DNA of 64,000 nt from Manihot esculenta (Eukaryota; Streptophyta; Magnoliopsida; Malpighiales; Euphorbiaceae), in contig NC_035164.2 of the NCBI RefSeq assembly GCF_001659605.2, positions 22,672,500 through 22,736,499 of the forward strand. Direction: 5' to 3'. The notes beneath the pieces were generated by a model that did not search any database, was not told where the DNA came from, and saw nothing but the letters and a program-made list of their open reading frames with translations. This document shows positions 23,748 through 35,389 of the stretch, piece after piece (the stretch's first letter is position 1; every line of letters starts with the position of its first letter). A program made the position numbers and the translations under genes.

Positions 23748-25964
23748 CTAACTCTCAGTCCTGCAAAGATCATCATTCAGAAAATAATATTGATTCTCAT
23801 CAAATATTTCCTGGCTCAAGCAGTCAATAATATCAAGACCATAGACAGGGGACATATCATGTGGATATTTCATAGCATCATAGAGATTAAACTTAATCAC
23901 TTCCCCTTCAAACTCCATAGTGAGAGTACCATCATATACATCAATCTTAGTTCTAGCAGTACTCAAGAAAGGACGTCCAAGAAGGATATCAGAACTAGCA
24001 TTGCAACTATCTTCCTTAGTATCAATCACATAAAAATCTGCAGGAAAGACAAGTTCATCTACTTGAACTAACACATCTTCTAGAACACCTATGGGATATA
24101 CCACAGATCTATCAGCTAATTGAATCACAACTCTCGTGTCCTTTAGTGCACATGCATTCAGAGATTTATAGATGGAAAGAGGCATGACATTTATGGATGC
24201 ACCAATATCACACATGGCTTTCTTGATTCCAACATTCCCTATCTTACAAGAAATTGCAAACATACCTTTGTCCTTGCATTTAGTAGGGAGCTCTCTTTTA
24301 ATAATAGCAGTGACAACCTCACCTACACTTACTTTCTCTCTCTCAGCAAGCTTTCTTCTGTTGGGGCACAACTGTTTCAGAAATTTTGCGTACCTTGGAA
24401 TCTGCTTAACAGCATCTAGCAGAGGTATGTTGATTTCCACCTTTCTGAAAGTCTCAAGGATCTCCTTTTCTTCCTTTTCTTTTTGTGTTCTTTCAAATCT
24501 TTTTGGAAAAGGAGGTGGAATGTGAAAGCTTACCTTTTGATCAGTCTTCTGCGCAGGAGGCGTTTCAGGTTGCACTGGAGAGGTTTCAGGTTGCATTGGT
24601 TCTTGCACAACTTGTGTTTCAGAATGTGCAGGGAAGGTTTCAGATGGCGCAGGATTTGGTGCTATTTGCTTTTCTTCCTCATATTTTGCATTTTGAAGCT
24701 CTTTTCCACTTCTCAACGTAATAGCACTGACATTCTGTCTGGGGTTAGTTTCAGTTTGAGAAGGGAGTTTACCTTGGGTTTCAAAATTGCTTCTGGATGT
24801 GGCCATCAGATCTACACGCTGATTGAGGCTTTGTATAGCACTTGCCATGGACTCCATCATCTTTTCAAGGCGTTGGATGGGATTTGAAGGTGCTGATTGG
24901 GCTTGGTTCCCTTGATAGTTTTGATGGTTCTGATTATTGTTGGCCCTTCCGTAGCTGAAATTGGGGTGGTCTCTCCAACCTGGATTGTATGTGTTTGAAT
25001 ATGGATCATGTCTAGGCTGGTTGTTGTACCCTCCAATGGCATTAACTTGCTGGTTGTCTTCTTGCAGTGTAGGACATTGATCAGTTGGGTGTCCTACATA
25101 TGGATAAATACCACATGGCCTAGGCGGCTGGGCTGCTTGCATCTGTTGAACCAGTCCTATGGCAAAATCTTTCATAACAGCTGTCAGTTTAGAAATAGTA
25201 GGTGAACTTACCTCATTGACTCCTCTCTGCAGTTGCTTTTCTTCTCCATATTGCCAATTTGAAGCTGCAAGTGTGGAAATCAACTCTCGCATCTCCCTAG
25301 GTGTCTTGTCTGCAATGGATCCTCCACAAGCTACATCTATGAATCTCCTTTCTGATGAGAGCAATCCCCCATAGAAGAACTGTATGAGGGACCTATTTGA
25401 CATATCATGTTGTGGACAACCTGTACATAGTCTTTCAAACCTTTCCCAGTAATCATATAGATCCTCAGTTGGTTTCTGTCTTATGCTAGTGATTTCTCTT
25501 ATTATGCCAATTGACTTAGATGTTGGGAAGTATTTGTTCAAAAAGGTTTGGACCATATCATCCCAAGAAGTTATAGATCCAGGTGGCAAATAAAATAACC
25601 AATCTTTAGCATAGTCATCTAATGAAAAAGGAAAAGCTCTTAACTTAACATGATCTTCAGAGATACCTTGAGGTCTCATGGATGAACAAACAATATTAAA
25701 TTCTTTCAAGTGCTTGTGTGGATTTTCATTTTGCAAACCTCTAAATTTAGGAAGAAGATGAATCAAACCTGTTTTCAGTTCAAAGGGAACTGTCAGAGGT
25801 GGATAGGTGATGCAAAGTGGTGCTTGATCACCTACAGGTGTTGTCAATTCTCTCATGGTTCTTTCCCTTGGCATCTGTGGCCTTATGGCTGGATTTTCTT
25901 GAATTATTTGGTTCTGGACAGCATGTCCATTAGGGGCAGCAGCTTGTGCATTAGGTTCAGCCAT
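23748..25964 (-). CDS. Athila B Gag-protease
   Basis: A 738-codon open frame. Residues about 60-260 are the Athila capsid: KFRGLQNENPHKHLKEFNIV, AKDWLFYLPPGSITSWDDMV and YDYWERFERLCTGCPQHDMS. The zinc knuckle at about 290-305 reads CGIYPYVGHPTDQC, so the second Cys ligand has become Tyr and the knuckle is probably non-functional. After a Gln/Pro-rich linker comes the lead-in IPPPFPKRF and INIPLLDAVKQIPRYAKFLK, then an aspartic protease with MCDIGASINVMP as active site and ILLGRPFLSTART near 685. It acts as structural protein and particle protease in the retrotransposon cycle. The frame ends at a TAG that separates it from the linker-integrase part. Confidence 0.88.
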   Translation of the reverse strand: MAEPNAQAAAPNGHAVQNQIIQENPAIRPQMPRERTMRELTTPVGDQAPLCITYPPLTVPFELKTGLIHLLPKFRGLQNENPHKHLKEFNIVCSSMRPQGISEDHVKLRAFPFSLDDYAKDWLFYLPPGSITSWDDMVQTFLNKYFPTSKSIGIIREITSIRQKPTEDLYDYWERFERLCTGCPQHDMSNRSLIQFFYGGLLSSERRFIDVACGGSIADKTPREMRELISTLAASNWQYGEEKQLQRGVNEVSSPTISKLTAVMKDFAIGLVQQMQAAQPPRPCGIYPYVGHPTDQCPTLQEDNQQVNAIGGYNNQPRHDPYSNTYNPGWRDHPNFSYGRANNNQNHQNYQGNQAQSAPSNPIQRLEKMMESMASAIQSLNQRVDLMATSRSNFETQGKLPSQTETNPRQNVSAITLRSGKELQNAKYEEEKQIAPNPAPSETFPAHSETQVVQEPMQPETSPVQPETPPAQKTDQKVSFHIPPPFPKRFERTQKEKEEKEILETFRKVEINIPLLDAVKQIPRYAKFLKQLCPNRRKLAEREKVSVGEVVTAIIKRELPTKCKDKGMFAISCKIGNVGIKKAMCDIGASINVMPLSIYKSLNACALKDTRVVIQLADRSVVYPIGVLEDVLVQVDELVFPADFYVIDTKEDSCNASSDILLGRPFLSTARTKIDVYDGTLTMEFEGEVIKFNLYDAMKYPHDMSPVYGLDIIDCLSQEIFDENQYYFLNDDLCRTES

Positions 25965-26172
25965 TGGTGCAAAGTTTGGTTGCTGGATAAGGGAAGGTTC
26001 GGCGGCTGAATGTTGATGAGGTTCGGCGGCCGAAGGTTGATGAAGTTCGGCGGCCGAATGTGTTGCAGAAGGTGCTCCTGCACAAAGGTGGTCTTTAAAT
26101 ATTTTTTTTTAATTTGGTCCTGAAAGAAAAATAAATAAGTTAAATCAACTCTCCGGCAATGGCACCAATTTT
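25965..26172 (-). promoter_or_regulatory. Athila B leader with degenerate tRNA-Asp primer site
   Basis: On the minus strand TGGTGCCATTGCCGGAGA (26167-26150) differs at three positions from the intact site of element A, all G-to-A or C-to-T type changes. Three TTCGGC-N-GCCGAA palindromes lie at about 25999-26057, in the same place as those in the leader of A. Confidence 0.75.
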
Positions 26173-27869
26173 TGACTCACGGTTGTCGAAGCCGGTCAAA
26201 AATAACCTTTCCGGTTATCAACAATTTTACAACTGCAGATAGTGGTAAAGGATCGAATCCACAAAGAATTGAATGCTTATCTATTTTTCCCAACAAGATC
26301 AAGAGAATCAACTGAAAGCACAACTGAAAGCAAGTAACTGAAAGCAGAATAAAAGTAAAGTGCAATAAAGTAAAAAGGGGGGTTTTGAGATTGATTTGAC
26401 TAACAACTATTGAAAGCAATTAAATCAGCAAGTAATTAAGATAAAATAGGAAATCAATATGAGAAAGGTCTAGTTGAAGATATGGATCCACCTTGGTTGC
26501 TTGGATTGATCATTGAAACTTATGTTCTCTTGATTGGTTCAATAGATTAGTTATGGAGGTGGAAAACGCTTCTCACCACCATGTCTCTCCTTATGATTAA
26601 ATCAATTAGGGAACGTCCTCTAATCAATTACTAATTAACAAATTGCCAAGGAATGTCCTTGGGCCTTAGGCATCAAAACGATTGTCAATTGCATGAAGAA
26701 AGAGAGAGATCCAATCCTAGCTACTCAAAGGCATGAGATGTTGCTAGATCATACAATTCCTTAGTTTTTACACCAAGTGTTCTTAGGTCAGAATATTTCC
26801 AGCAATTACGGACTAAAAATATCCCAACTAACAATCAATTAACTTTGCAATCAAGAATCAAGTGGCCAATTTGATCAAAACAACAAAGCAATCTTAGATT
26901 CAAGCACATAATTGTATGAATATTGAACTAATCAAAGACAAATAGTTTATGTTCAGATCTCACAATCCATAAAACAACCTTAGTTTCAACCAATCTTCAA
27001 CTAGAATTAAGGGTTTCAGCCACTCATGGCTGAACCAAAATAGAAAATTAAAGAGAAGAAGAGCAAAGAGGAACCGGCGGTGGAGAAGATAGGTGGAGAT
27101 CGGCGGCCGAACTTCCTTGGCCGAATGGGGGTGATGAATTCTGCCCTTCTTGTCTTCTTAAAGCCTTTAAATATGTCTTGAGAGGCTGCCTAGGGTTCCT
27201 TGGCTGTCCATGCATCTTTTAGAGGCTGCCCAAAGTGCCCTTGGTCCAATATGTGCCTTCTATGTGCATGTGTGAAGGGAAAAACGTGGAGCATGTATCA
27301 AATTGCAAGGGATGGGCTCTTTGGTCTTTTAATTGCTGCCCAAGGTCTTCAAGATGCTGCCCAAGTGTGTTCAAGTTGCTGCCCAAGGTGCCTCTTCACA
27401 TCCCCTTGCCGCCCATTCACAATTAAGGAAGGTGGAGCCTCCTTTTGCCATTTGAATTTTGAATGTGCAAGGCATGAAGTGGGAAACATGTGATCTTTGG
27501 ATTTGGCTTCCTTAATAAGCTGGATCTTGAAATCTAAAATCTGAATATGAATTTTGGGGATTTGAATTTCAAAATACTTTCCTCATTTGGCTCTCCATAT
27601 ATGGCAGCTTGAGATATGGCTTGTTGAATAAGGAAAAGGCTACTTGGAGATTTGAAATTTGAATTTCGAATTGCCTTGGCTGAATGTTCTTTCCATGTTT
27701 ACCACTTTCCTTATTTAGAACTTTCCTTATTTAGCTTCACTTGATTTCAACTTGGCAGACTTGCTCCCTTTTGCTCCATATAAGGCAGTTTTAGGAGGAT
27801 TTTCTCTAAAATATCCTTTTACACCATTTTCTGCAAAACAATGTCAAGAGTGCTAAATTAAGCAGAAAT
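26173..27869 (-). repeat. 5' LTR of Athila B, larger part
   Basis: 1697 bp of the LTR up to the insertion point of Tekay G. The last 56 bp continue at 37688-37743, for a total of about 1753 bp. A TTTAAATA (minus TATTTAAA) near 27165 is a candidate TATA box. Confidence 0.88.
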
Positions 27870-28046
27870 TGTAATACCCGGCTAGAGTCCGGCATCGGCA
27901 TGTTGCTTTCCGGTGGAATCCGGGATGTCGGAAGTCTCTAGACGGGTTAGATTTATGTTTTTCTATAATGTTTTACTATGTTCATCAAGTTTATTGCATA
28001 AGGAATTGAGTTTTTGAGTGAAATGAACCAAGGCAGAAAAGCCAGG

Positions 28047-28121
28047 TTCGGCCGCCGAACATGCATGGCTTTCGGTTTCACGTGTGGCCGCCGGAGGTGG
28101 TCTGGCCAGCCACCTATAAAT
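28047..28121 (+). promoter_or_regulatory. Tekay G LTR promoter: palindrome, G-box, TATA
   Basis: In order: the odd palindrome TTCGGCCGCCGAA containing a GCCGCC core, CACGTG, another GGCCGCCGG, and TATAAAT. The arrangement recurs in the LTRs of elements D, C and F. GCCGCC and CACGTG are cores recognised by plant ERF and bHLH/bZIP factors; use of these copies is inference. Confidence 0.55.
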
Positions 28122-29329
28122 GGCCCTCAGTCGGTTGAAGCGGTGAGAACACCGTTTCTTTTGTCTTCTGAGGTGAGACCCTGTCCTTTGTGAGTATTTC
28201 TTCATGTTTTCATTAACTCATGCAAAGATTTGATTAGTTTTTATGATATTTGAAGGTTTTAAGCTTAAAAACTCAAAGTTATGAAGTTTGGAGAGTTTGA
28301 AGGCACGTTGCTCCAAAACTCCACGTTAGGATCGTTCATCTACTTGTTTTCCCAAGGTAAGTGAAGATCCTGAGCTTGTTTGTATGTTTTCTGAAGGTTT
28401 TATGGGGTTTATGGAGAGAGTTGCATGAATAGGGTTATTTGTGAGGTTTTGATGATTTTGTGCATAGAGCTTGTTTCTGTGTTGTTTGTGTTGTGTGTTT
28501 GGGGTTTTTAGGTAGTTTTTGACCCCTTTGAGCATATACATGAGTGTATGCAAGTGGAGGAAGTGTGGTGTGCAATTGGAGAGGAGTTTGGTGCATTTGG
28601 CGAGAGGCAGGGCACGTTTCTGCCCTGCTGATGAACTCAGGTTCGGCCGCCGAAGGTACATTCGGCCGCCGAACCCCTGAAGAGGTGTGAGGAGGTGGCT
28701 TCGGCTGCCCAAGCTTGCCCCCGAGCTTTTGGACTTTCGGCTCCGGAGGAAAGTTCGGCCGCCGAAGGTGCCGCCGAAGGTTAGAGACTTTCGTCTCTGG
28801 AGTGCCTTTTGGCCTCCGAAACTTGCCCCCGAAAGGGTTCGGCAGCCGAAAGTAGAGATTCGGCCGCCGAAGGTGCTTGAGTTTCGTCTCTGGAGAGGAC
28901 TTTCGGCCGCCGAACCTGCCGCTGAAAGTGTTCTGTCCAGTCTTCTTTTGCATGCTTTGCATGGATAGTTGAGTGAGGTTAAGGGGATTCTTGGGGAGTT
29001 TAATAGAGTGATTTATACGCTCGTTTCATAAGCTAGTTTGGTCCCTCATTTGAGTTTATCTGTACCTATACAGACCAGAGGAACCAGAGAGAGCAGCAGT
29101 GAGTTCTGCTCCAGAGTTTTACCGAGCCTGCAGAGTCAGTCAGTCCAGATAGCCAGAGGTGAGTGGAACTAAACTTACTTTTTTTCTTGAACTTGCACAA
29201 TGGAATGTTTTAGCATATCTCATGCATCATGATTATGCACTAGATTGATTGCATTAGTATCCACGAATATGTTGCATTGCATAGTTATTTGTTGATGTGG
29301 GTGAATGCTGAATGATCCAATAGTCTCAG

Positions 29330-29526
29330 ACAGGAAGACCAGGAGCCTTTGACTACGCCCTGGCAGGTATAGTAAAGACCAGGAGCCTTTGACTACGCCC
29401 TGGCAGGTATATAGTAAAGTCCAGGAGCCTTTGACTACGCCCTGGCAATGGTAAGTACAAAGGTGTTATATACACATATACATATATGACAGGAAGACTA
29501 GGTGCTCGATTCTACGCCCTGGCACA
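29330..29526 (+). repeat. Tandem CCAGG...CCTGG units in Tekay G 5' LTR
   Basis: Three units of 40-42 bp (AGACCAGGAGCC ... TACGCCCTGGCA) and a fourth diverged one at 29490-29526. Each has inverted ends CCAGG/CCTGG. Equivalent units occur at 36868-37060, 42490-42606, 59787-59930, and on the minus strand at 48483-48663 and 56103-56276. Confidence 0.8.
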
Positions 29527-29926
29527 GAGTTATTGGGACTATATGGTGACAGGTTTACTCTTGATGTGGTTTATCTGTGTTATGACGCATTCCATGAGAT
29601 CATGTTTTACTGAGATATTTTACTGTTCTACTCACTGGGCTATAGAGCTCATCCCACTCCCTTAACCCCAGTTTTGCAGGTTCAGTGTACAGTGTACAGG
29701 GACAGTCCAGCAGAGTACGGAAAGAGTAAAGAGATTTGTAATAGCCTAGAGTGGACATGTAATATTAAAGAGATGTAATAATTGTGTGTCTAAAGTTAGA
29801 CATGTGCTTGACTTAGTGATGTATGTTGTGTACATGATCTGGATATGTATATATGTTTTTCTGTATGTGAAAAACCAGGCTTAACAGGTATGAGTTAACC
29901 CATCTAGAGCAAGCTCTAGTCAGGGG

Positions 29927-29968
29927 TACAGAGTACAGAGTACAGAGTACAGAGTACAGAGTACAGAG
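29927..29968 (+). repeat. TACAGAG heptamer array, six units
   Basis: Perfect 7 bp repeat. The matching array in the 3' LTR (37447-37502) has eight units. Confidence 0.92.
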
Positions 29969-30151
29969 ATAGTGCATGCACAGGTTAAGCCTTGGTTCAG
30001 CAAAGAGTTTTTATTTTCACAGAAAATGTATGATCATGTATGAGATTTACAGGTACACAGAGAGTATAGCAGGCTTGCTACGGGTTCTGGCGGCCTTAAG
30101 CCGACCTGAATCCTAGCGCCGGTGACGGTCCATTTTGGGGTCGTTACAGAT

Positions 30152-30163
30152 TGGTATCAGAGC
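30152..30163 (+). promoter_or_regulatory. Primer binding site of Tekay G (initiator tRNA-Met)
   Basis: TGGTATCAGAGC, the complement of the 3' end of initiator tRNA-Met, starts 4 nt after the LTR. Confidence 0.9.
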
Positions 30164-30367
30164 CCTAGGTTCACAGGATCGAACCTATAGAGACAGTGTC
30201 GGGCTCATAGAGGGTAGAAGTCGTCAAGCACAATAGGAAATCATGTCCACTAGGATAGGGTGTTGCGTCCTATCTGTGATATGCCATGAGTTATGCATGT
30301 GCCTTATTGTTATGTGTTGTTTATGTGCTAAAGTGCTATGTTATGTGTTGTTTTCCAGAGAGTAAAG

Positions 30368-33300
30368 ATGCGAGGAACTCGTCGATCAGCTCGATTGACT
30401 GGAGTCCCACCAGAGAGTGAGAGAACAGCTGCTCGTCCTCCTGCATTGCCGAGGGCAAGGTCTCAGAGATCTAGCAGGGAAGGTACGTCTATAGACCCGA
30501 GAAGGTCTGTAGACGAGAGCAGAAGAGGTACAGCTAGGGGAGGAAGATCAGAGGAAAGAAGGGAGGCTATGGAGATTGACCAGTCTAGAGATGACAGTAT
30601 GGGTTTAGGCAGATTTGAGGAAGGTATGGGAGAGTCGCAGGGAGGTGCTCAGGCCTCAAGTTATGGATATCCAGCCTTTCCGCAGGACTCAGAGTATCCG
30701 ATGGGAGGTATGTCGGAGTACTCTAGTTTTGTGCCATATCCTACATCTATGCCATATATGCCATATCCTTACTATTACCCATCATCATATCCACCATATC
30801 CTATGTATCCACCCTCCCCTATCCATCCAAGTGCAGCACACCCAGAAATAAATGAACCAGTACCTCCACCATCACCAGAACCAGTAGCCCCTGGTGTTGA
30901 TAGACATCAACCTAGCTCCTCTGGAGGTAAGGTACAAATGACGGAGTACTTGAAATTGGATGCTCCTAAATACAACACGGGAGATGATCCATTTGATTAC
31001 CTCAGAGCAGTTAGGATGATAACCAGTGAATTGGGAGCAGACGATAGGAGAGCCATTGAAATGGCAGGTTTCACATTAAAATGCAAGAAAGCCAGAGAAT
31101 GGTTTAAGAACTATGTGGAACCCAGAATGGACAGCATGTCATGGGGAGAGTTCGCCAATGCGTTTGCAGGGTGGGCTTTTCCTGACAGTTCTCGGGAGAT
31201 GAAAGTGATAGAGTTCGAACAGTTGCGACAGACAGATGAGATGAGTGTTGATGAATTTACAGATAAGTTCCTGGATTTGCTTCAGTATGTAGGTCAAGCC
31301 TATGATACGGATCAGAAGAAGGCAAGGAGATATACTATGAGATTGCATCCCAGGTATTCTTCCTTGATTCTTCCAGCAGAAAAGGAGAGTTTCCACACTA
31401 TAGTAGACGCAGCCAGGAAAATGGAAGCTAGTGCCAATATTCAGAAACAGTCAAAGGCACAGGCTTCGGGTTCTAAGGCCCTCAGTGCAGGCACGTCAGG
31501 CAGCAAGAGATGGGATAGAGCAAAAGGAACAAAGAGTAAGTTCTAGAATAAAGTCAAGTCAGGTCTGGGAATAGGTAGTGGCTCAAGCTCTGGCACAGCT
31601 CCAGTCTGCAGAAGATGCGGAAAACCACATGGCGGAGTTTGTCGGTTGGGATCTACAGCTTGTTGTAGATGTGGACAGGAAGGGCATATTGCTCGGGATT
31701 GTCCTCAGGTGACTTTTGCACCATCCCAGCAGATGAGTTCAGGCAGTGTGGTACAGCCAGTTGTACGGCCAGCAGCTCCAGTCATGCCTCAGAGTAGTGG
31801 CAGAGGTAGAGGGAGAGGGGCAGCCTCTACTTCAGCAGCAGGTTCCCGAGGTGGAAATCCGGTAGCCCCAGCACGGATTTTCACTGTGACACAGGAGGAG
31901 GCAAACACGTCGAACACAGTGGTGTCAGGTAATCTCATCATTGGGTGTTCAGATGTGTATGCTTTGATGGACCCCGGTGCTTCTCATTCCTTTATTGCTT
32001 CGAGAGCCATAGAGAGATTGGGTTTGATCAGTTTTGAGTTAGAGTATCCTCTCTGGGTCAGTGGACCTAAATGTGACCCATCAGTGGCAGTGTCAGTCTG
32101 TCGTTTCAGTCCAGTGTTAGAGGGTAGATACCTTCCAGCTGACCTTGTGGTTCTAGATTTGACGGATTTTGATGTCATTCTAGGGATGGATTGGTTATCT
32201 ACATATAGTGCTACTTTGGACTGTAGAGAGAAGGTAGTGAGTCTCAAAGACCAGGATGGGTCAGAGTGTGTCTTCAGAGGAGACAGGAGAGGTACACCCA
32301 GAGGTATGATTTCAGCCCTTCAGGCTCGTCATTTGCTTAGGAGGGGTTGTCAGGGGTTTCTAGCTCATGTGAGAGAGCTAGACAGTCAGGTGAGGGAACC
32401 AGCCGCAGTACCAGTCGTTCGAGAGTTTCTCGATGTGTTCCCAGACGATTTACCAGGACTCCCACCTGATAGGGAGATAGGGTTTGAAATTGAATTGCTG
32501 CCAGGTACCAGACCTATCTCTATTCCTCCCTACAGGATGGCACCAGCAGAGTTAAAAGAGTTAAAAGAGCAGTTGCAGGACTTGGTAGATAAGGGTTTCA
32601 TCCGCCCTAGTACCTCACCTTGGGGTGCTCCAGTGCTCTTTGTCAGAAAGAAGGATGGATCCCTCAGACTTTGTATCGACTACAGACAGTTGAACAAAGT
32701 CACTATCAAGAATAGGTATCCGCTACCTAGGATTGATGATCTATTTGACCAGCTAGCTGGAGCAGGTTGTTTCTCGAAAATAGATCTAAGATCCGGGTAT
32801 CATCAGTTGAGAGTCAGAGAGGTAGATGTGCCTAAGACAGCTTTCCGGACCAGATATGGACATTATGAGTTCTTAGTGATGCCGTTCGGGTTGACTAACG
32901 CCCCTGCAGCATTCATGGATCTCATGAACAGAGTTTTCAGTGAGTTTCTGGATCACTTTGTCATTGTGTTCATCGATGATATTTTAGTGTATTCCAGAGA
33001 TGCAGAGGAGCATGCCCAGCATCTGAGGATAGTTCTGCAGACACTGAGAGAGCATGGTTTGTATGCCAAGTTCTCAAAGTGTGAGTTTTGGTTGAGGAGC
33101 ATTGCCTTTTTGGGACATGTGGTATCAGCAGAGGGTATTGAGGTAGACCCCGAGAAGATAGAGGTTGTAGCTAACTGGCCCAGACCCACGACAGTGACTG
33201 AGATTAAAAGCTTTCTGGGACTGGCAGGTTACTACAGGAGGTTCGTTCAGAACTTCTCAAAGATAGCAGCTCCGATGACCAAACTGACTCAGAAGAACCA

Positions 33301-35311
33301 GAAGTTTGTCTGGTCAGACCAGTGTGAAGAGAGCTTTAAGGAACTCAAGAGGAGATTGACCACGGCACCAGTGTTAGCTCTGCCTGTGAGTAATGAGGAT
33401 TTCACAGTGTTCTGTGATGCATCTCGAGTGGGCTTGGGTTGTGTTTTGATGCAAAGTGATAGGGTGATAGCTTATGCTTCTAGACAGTTGAAGAAGCACG
33501 AGTTGAATTACCCTACCCATGACCTTGAGATGGCAGCAGTTATCTTTGCACTTAAGATGTGGCGGCATTACCTCTACGGGGTTAAATGCGAGATCTTCAC
33601 TGATCATAAGAGTTTACAGTACATCTTGAGTCAAAGAGAGCTGAACTTGCGGCAGAGAAGATGGGTAGAATTGCTCAGTGATTATGATTGTAAGATCCAG
33701 TATCATTCGGGTAAGGCGAATGTTGTGGCAGACGCCCTAAGCCGGAAGTCACTAGGCAGTTTATCCCATATAGCAGCAGAGCGGAGACCAGTTGTGATGG
33801 AGCTGTACAAGCTCTTAGAAGAGGGGTTACAGTTAGAGTTGTCTGGTACAGGTGCGTTGATAGCACAGATGAGAGTGACACCTGTGTTTCTGGAGCAGAT
33901 AGCTCAGAGACAGCATGAGGACCCTGAGTTGATGAAAATTGCCAGGACTGTTCAGTCAGGCAACAGTGCAGAGTTTCGTTTTGACAGCAAAGGGATCCTC
34001 CGTTATGGGAGTCGCCTTTGTGTACCAGATAGGAGCAATGTGAAGGAAGACATTATGAGGGAAGCTCATAATGCGCGGTATAGTGTTCACCCAGGAGCCA
34101 CCAAGATGTATCAGGATCTGAAAAGGGTCTATTGGTGGCCAGCCATGAAGAAAGAAGTGGCGCAGTTTGTGACAGCTTGTGAAGTTTGCCAGAGGGTGAA
34201 ACTAGAGCATCAGAAACCAGCTGGAATGCTTAACCCATTGCCGATTCCAGAGTGGAAATGGGAGAACATAGCCATGGATTTTGTAGTGGGTTTACCAGCA
34301 GCGTCCAACAGGATAGACTCTATATGGGTGATTGTGGACAGACTCACGAAATCTGCTCATTTTCTTCCAGTTCGGAGTAACTATTCTGTGGATAAGTTGG
34401 CACAGGTCTATCTGGATGAAATAGTAAGATTACATGGTGTTCTAGTGTCGATAGTCTCAGATAGAGGACCTTAGTTTACCTCCCGTTTTTGGCGAAGTTT
34501 GCAGAGTGCATTGGGCACGAGATTAGAGTTTAGCACTGCTTTCCACCCACAGACTGATGGACAGTCAGAGAGGACCATCCAGACCATAGAGGATATGCTT
34601 CGACTGTGTGTGTTAGACTTTGGCGGTTCTTGGAGGCAGCATCTACCTTTGGTGGAGTTTGCCTACAATAACAGCCATCATGCTAGCATAGGGATGGCTC
34701 CTTATGAAGCTTTGTATGGGAGGAAGTGCAGATCCCCTGTTTACTGGGAAGAGATAGGAGAGAAGGCTCTTGCAGGACCAGAGTTAGTAGAGATTACCAA
34801 TAGAGTGGTGCCCATGATCAGAGAGAGAATCAGAACAGCGCAGAGCAGACAGAAAAGTTATGCAGACGTTCGCAGAAAGCAGTTAGAGTTTCAGGAGGGT
34901 AATATGGTATTGCTGAAAGTGTCTCCAATGAAAGGAGTGGTTCGGTTTGGAAAGAAGGGTAAGTTAGCTCCACGGTACATTGGACCCTTTGAGATCTTGC
35001 AGAGGATCGGGAATGTGTCGTATAAGCTGGCTTTACCTGCTTCTATGGAGAGAATTCACCCGGTATTTCATGTTTCTATGCTACGACAGTTTGTGTCAGA
35101 TCCGAATCAGGTTCTGAGTGAGCTTGAGGTGGAGATTCTTACAGATCTCACCTATATAGAGCAGCCAGTGCGGATTCTGGACACACAGATCAGACAGCTA
35201 AGGAACAAGGAGATTCCGATGGTGAAGGTTCTGTGGAACCACCATAATCTAGAAGAATGCACTTGGGAGACGCGGGAATCTATGCTTCAGCAGTATCCAT
35301 ATTTGTTTTGA
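30368..35311 (+). pseudogene. Tekay G Gag-Pol polyprotein with two in-frame stops
   Basis: One frame of about 1648 codons. The start is taken at MRGTRRSARL, shared with element C; the frame itself opens 10 codons earlier. Order: Tyr/Pro-rich N terminus; Gag (WFKNYVEPRMD near 31100); zinc knuckle [13 protein letters not shown] near 31664; protease MDPGASHSF near 31967; RT with FIDDILVYS near 32970; RNase H starting [11 protein letters not shown] near 33410; integrase HHCC near 34068-34200 and catalytic core ([22 protein letters not shown]); C-terminal chromodomain-like part near 35130-35311. Stops at 31544-31546 (Trp codon in related copies) and 34472-34474 (Gln codon in related copies) break the frame. 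Both fit single C:G to T:A changes. No other damage is visible. Confidence 0.93.
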
Positions 35312-35352
35312 GGTTAGTTTCCTCCTTTTTATCTGTTTGTTATTTGTTTTTG

Positions 35353-35374
35353 GAACATTCGAGGACGAATGTTC
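35353..35374 (+). other. Perfect stem-loop before the polypurine tract of Tekay G
   Basis: GAACATTCG, loop AGGA, CGAATGTTC: nine paired bases, 15 nt from the start of the 3' LTR. The same structure occurs at 58326-58347 in element D and on the minus strand at 50133-50154 in element C. Confidence 0.8.
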
Positions 35375-35389
35375 TTAAGGAGGGGAGAA

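Larger units (their letters stand above)
27870..30148 (+). repeat. 5' LTR of Tekay G
   Basis: Holds one TTCGGCCGCCGAA palindrome at 28047-28059, a CACGTG G-box at 28079-28084 and a TATA box TATAAAT at 28115-28121. Downstream are a palindrome-rich block at 28641-28930, four tandem CCAGG...CCTGG units at 29330-29526 and six TACAGAG units at 29927-29968. The early TATA box implies a short U3 and a long R-U5. Confidence 0.92.

Noticed and set aside
28435..28962. Arg/Pro-rich open frames in the LTR palindrome blocks (also 35974-36492, 49011-49412, 56624-57025, 62826-63188)
   Set aside because: They arise from stop-free reading of the palindrome in several frames and both strands at once. They lack domains and lie in LTRs.
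29330..29526. Regularly spaced repeats resembling a CRISPR array
   Set aside because: The repeats lie in an LTR, are present in both LTRs of each element, and the spacers are also conserved. The host is a plant.
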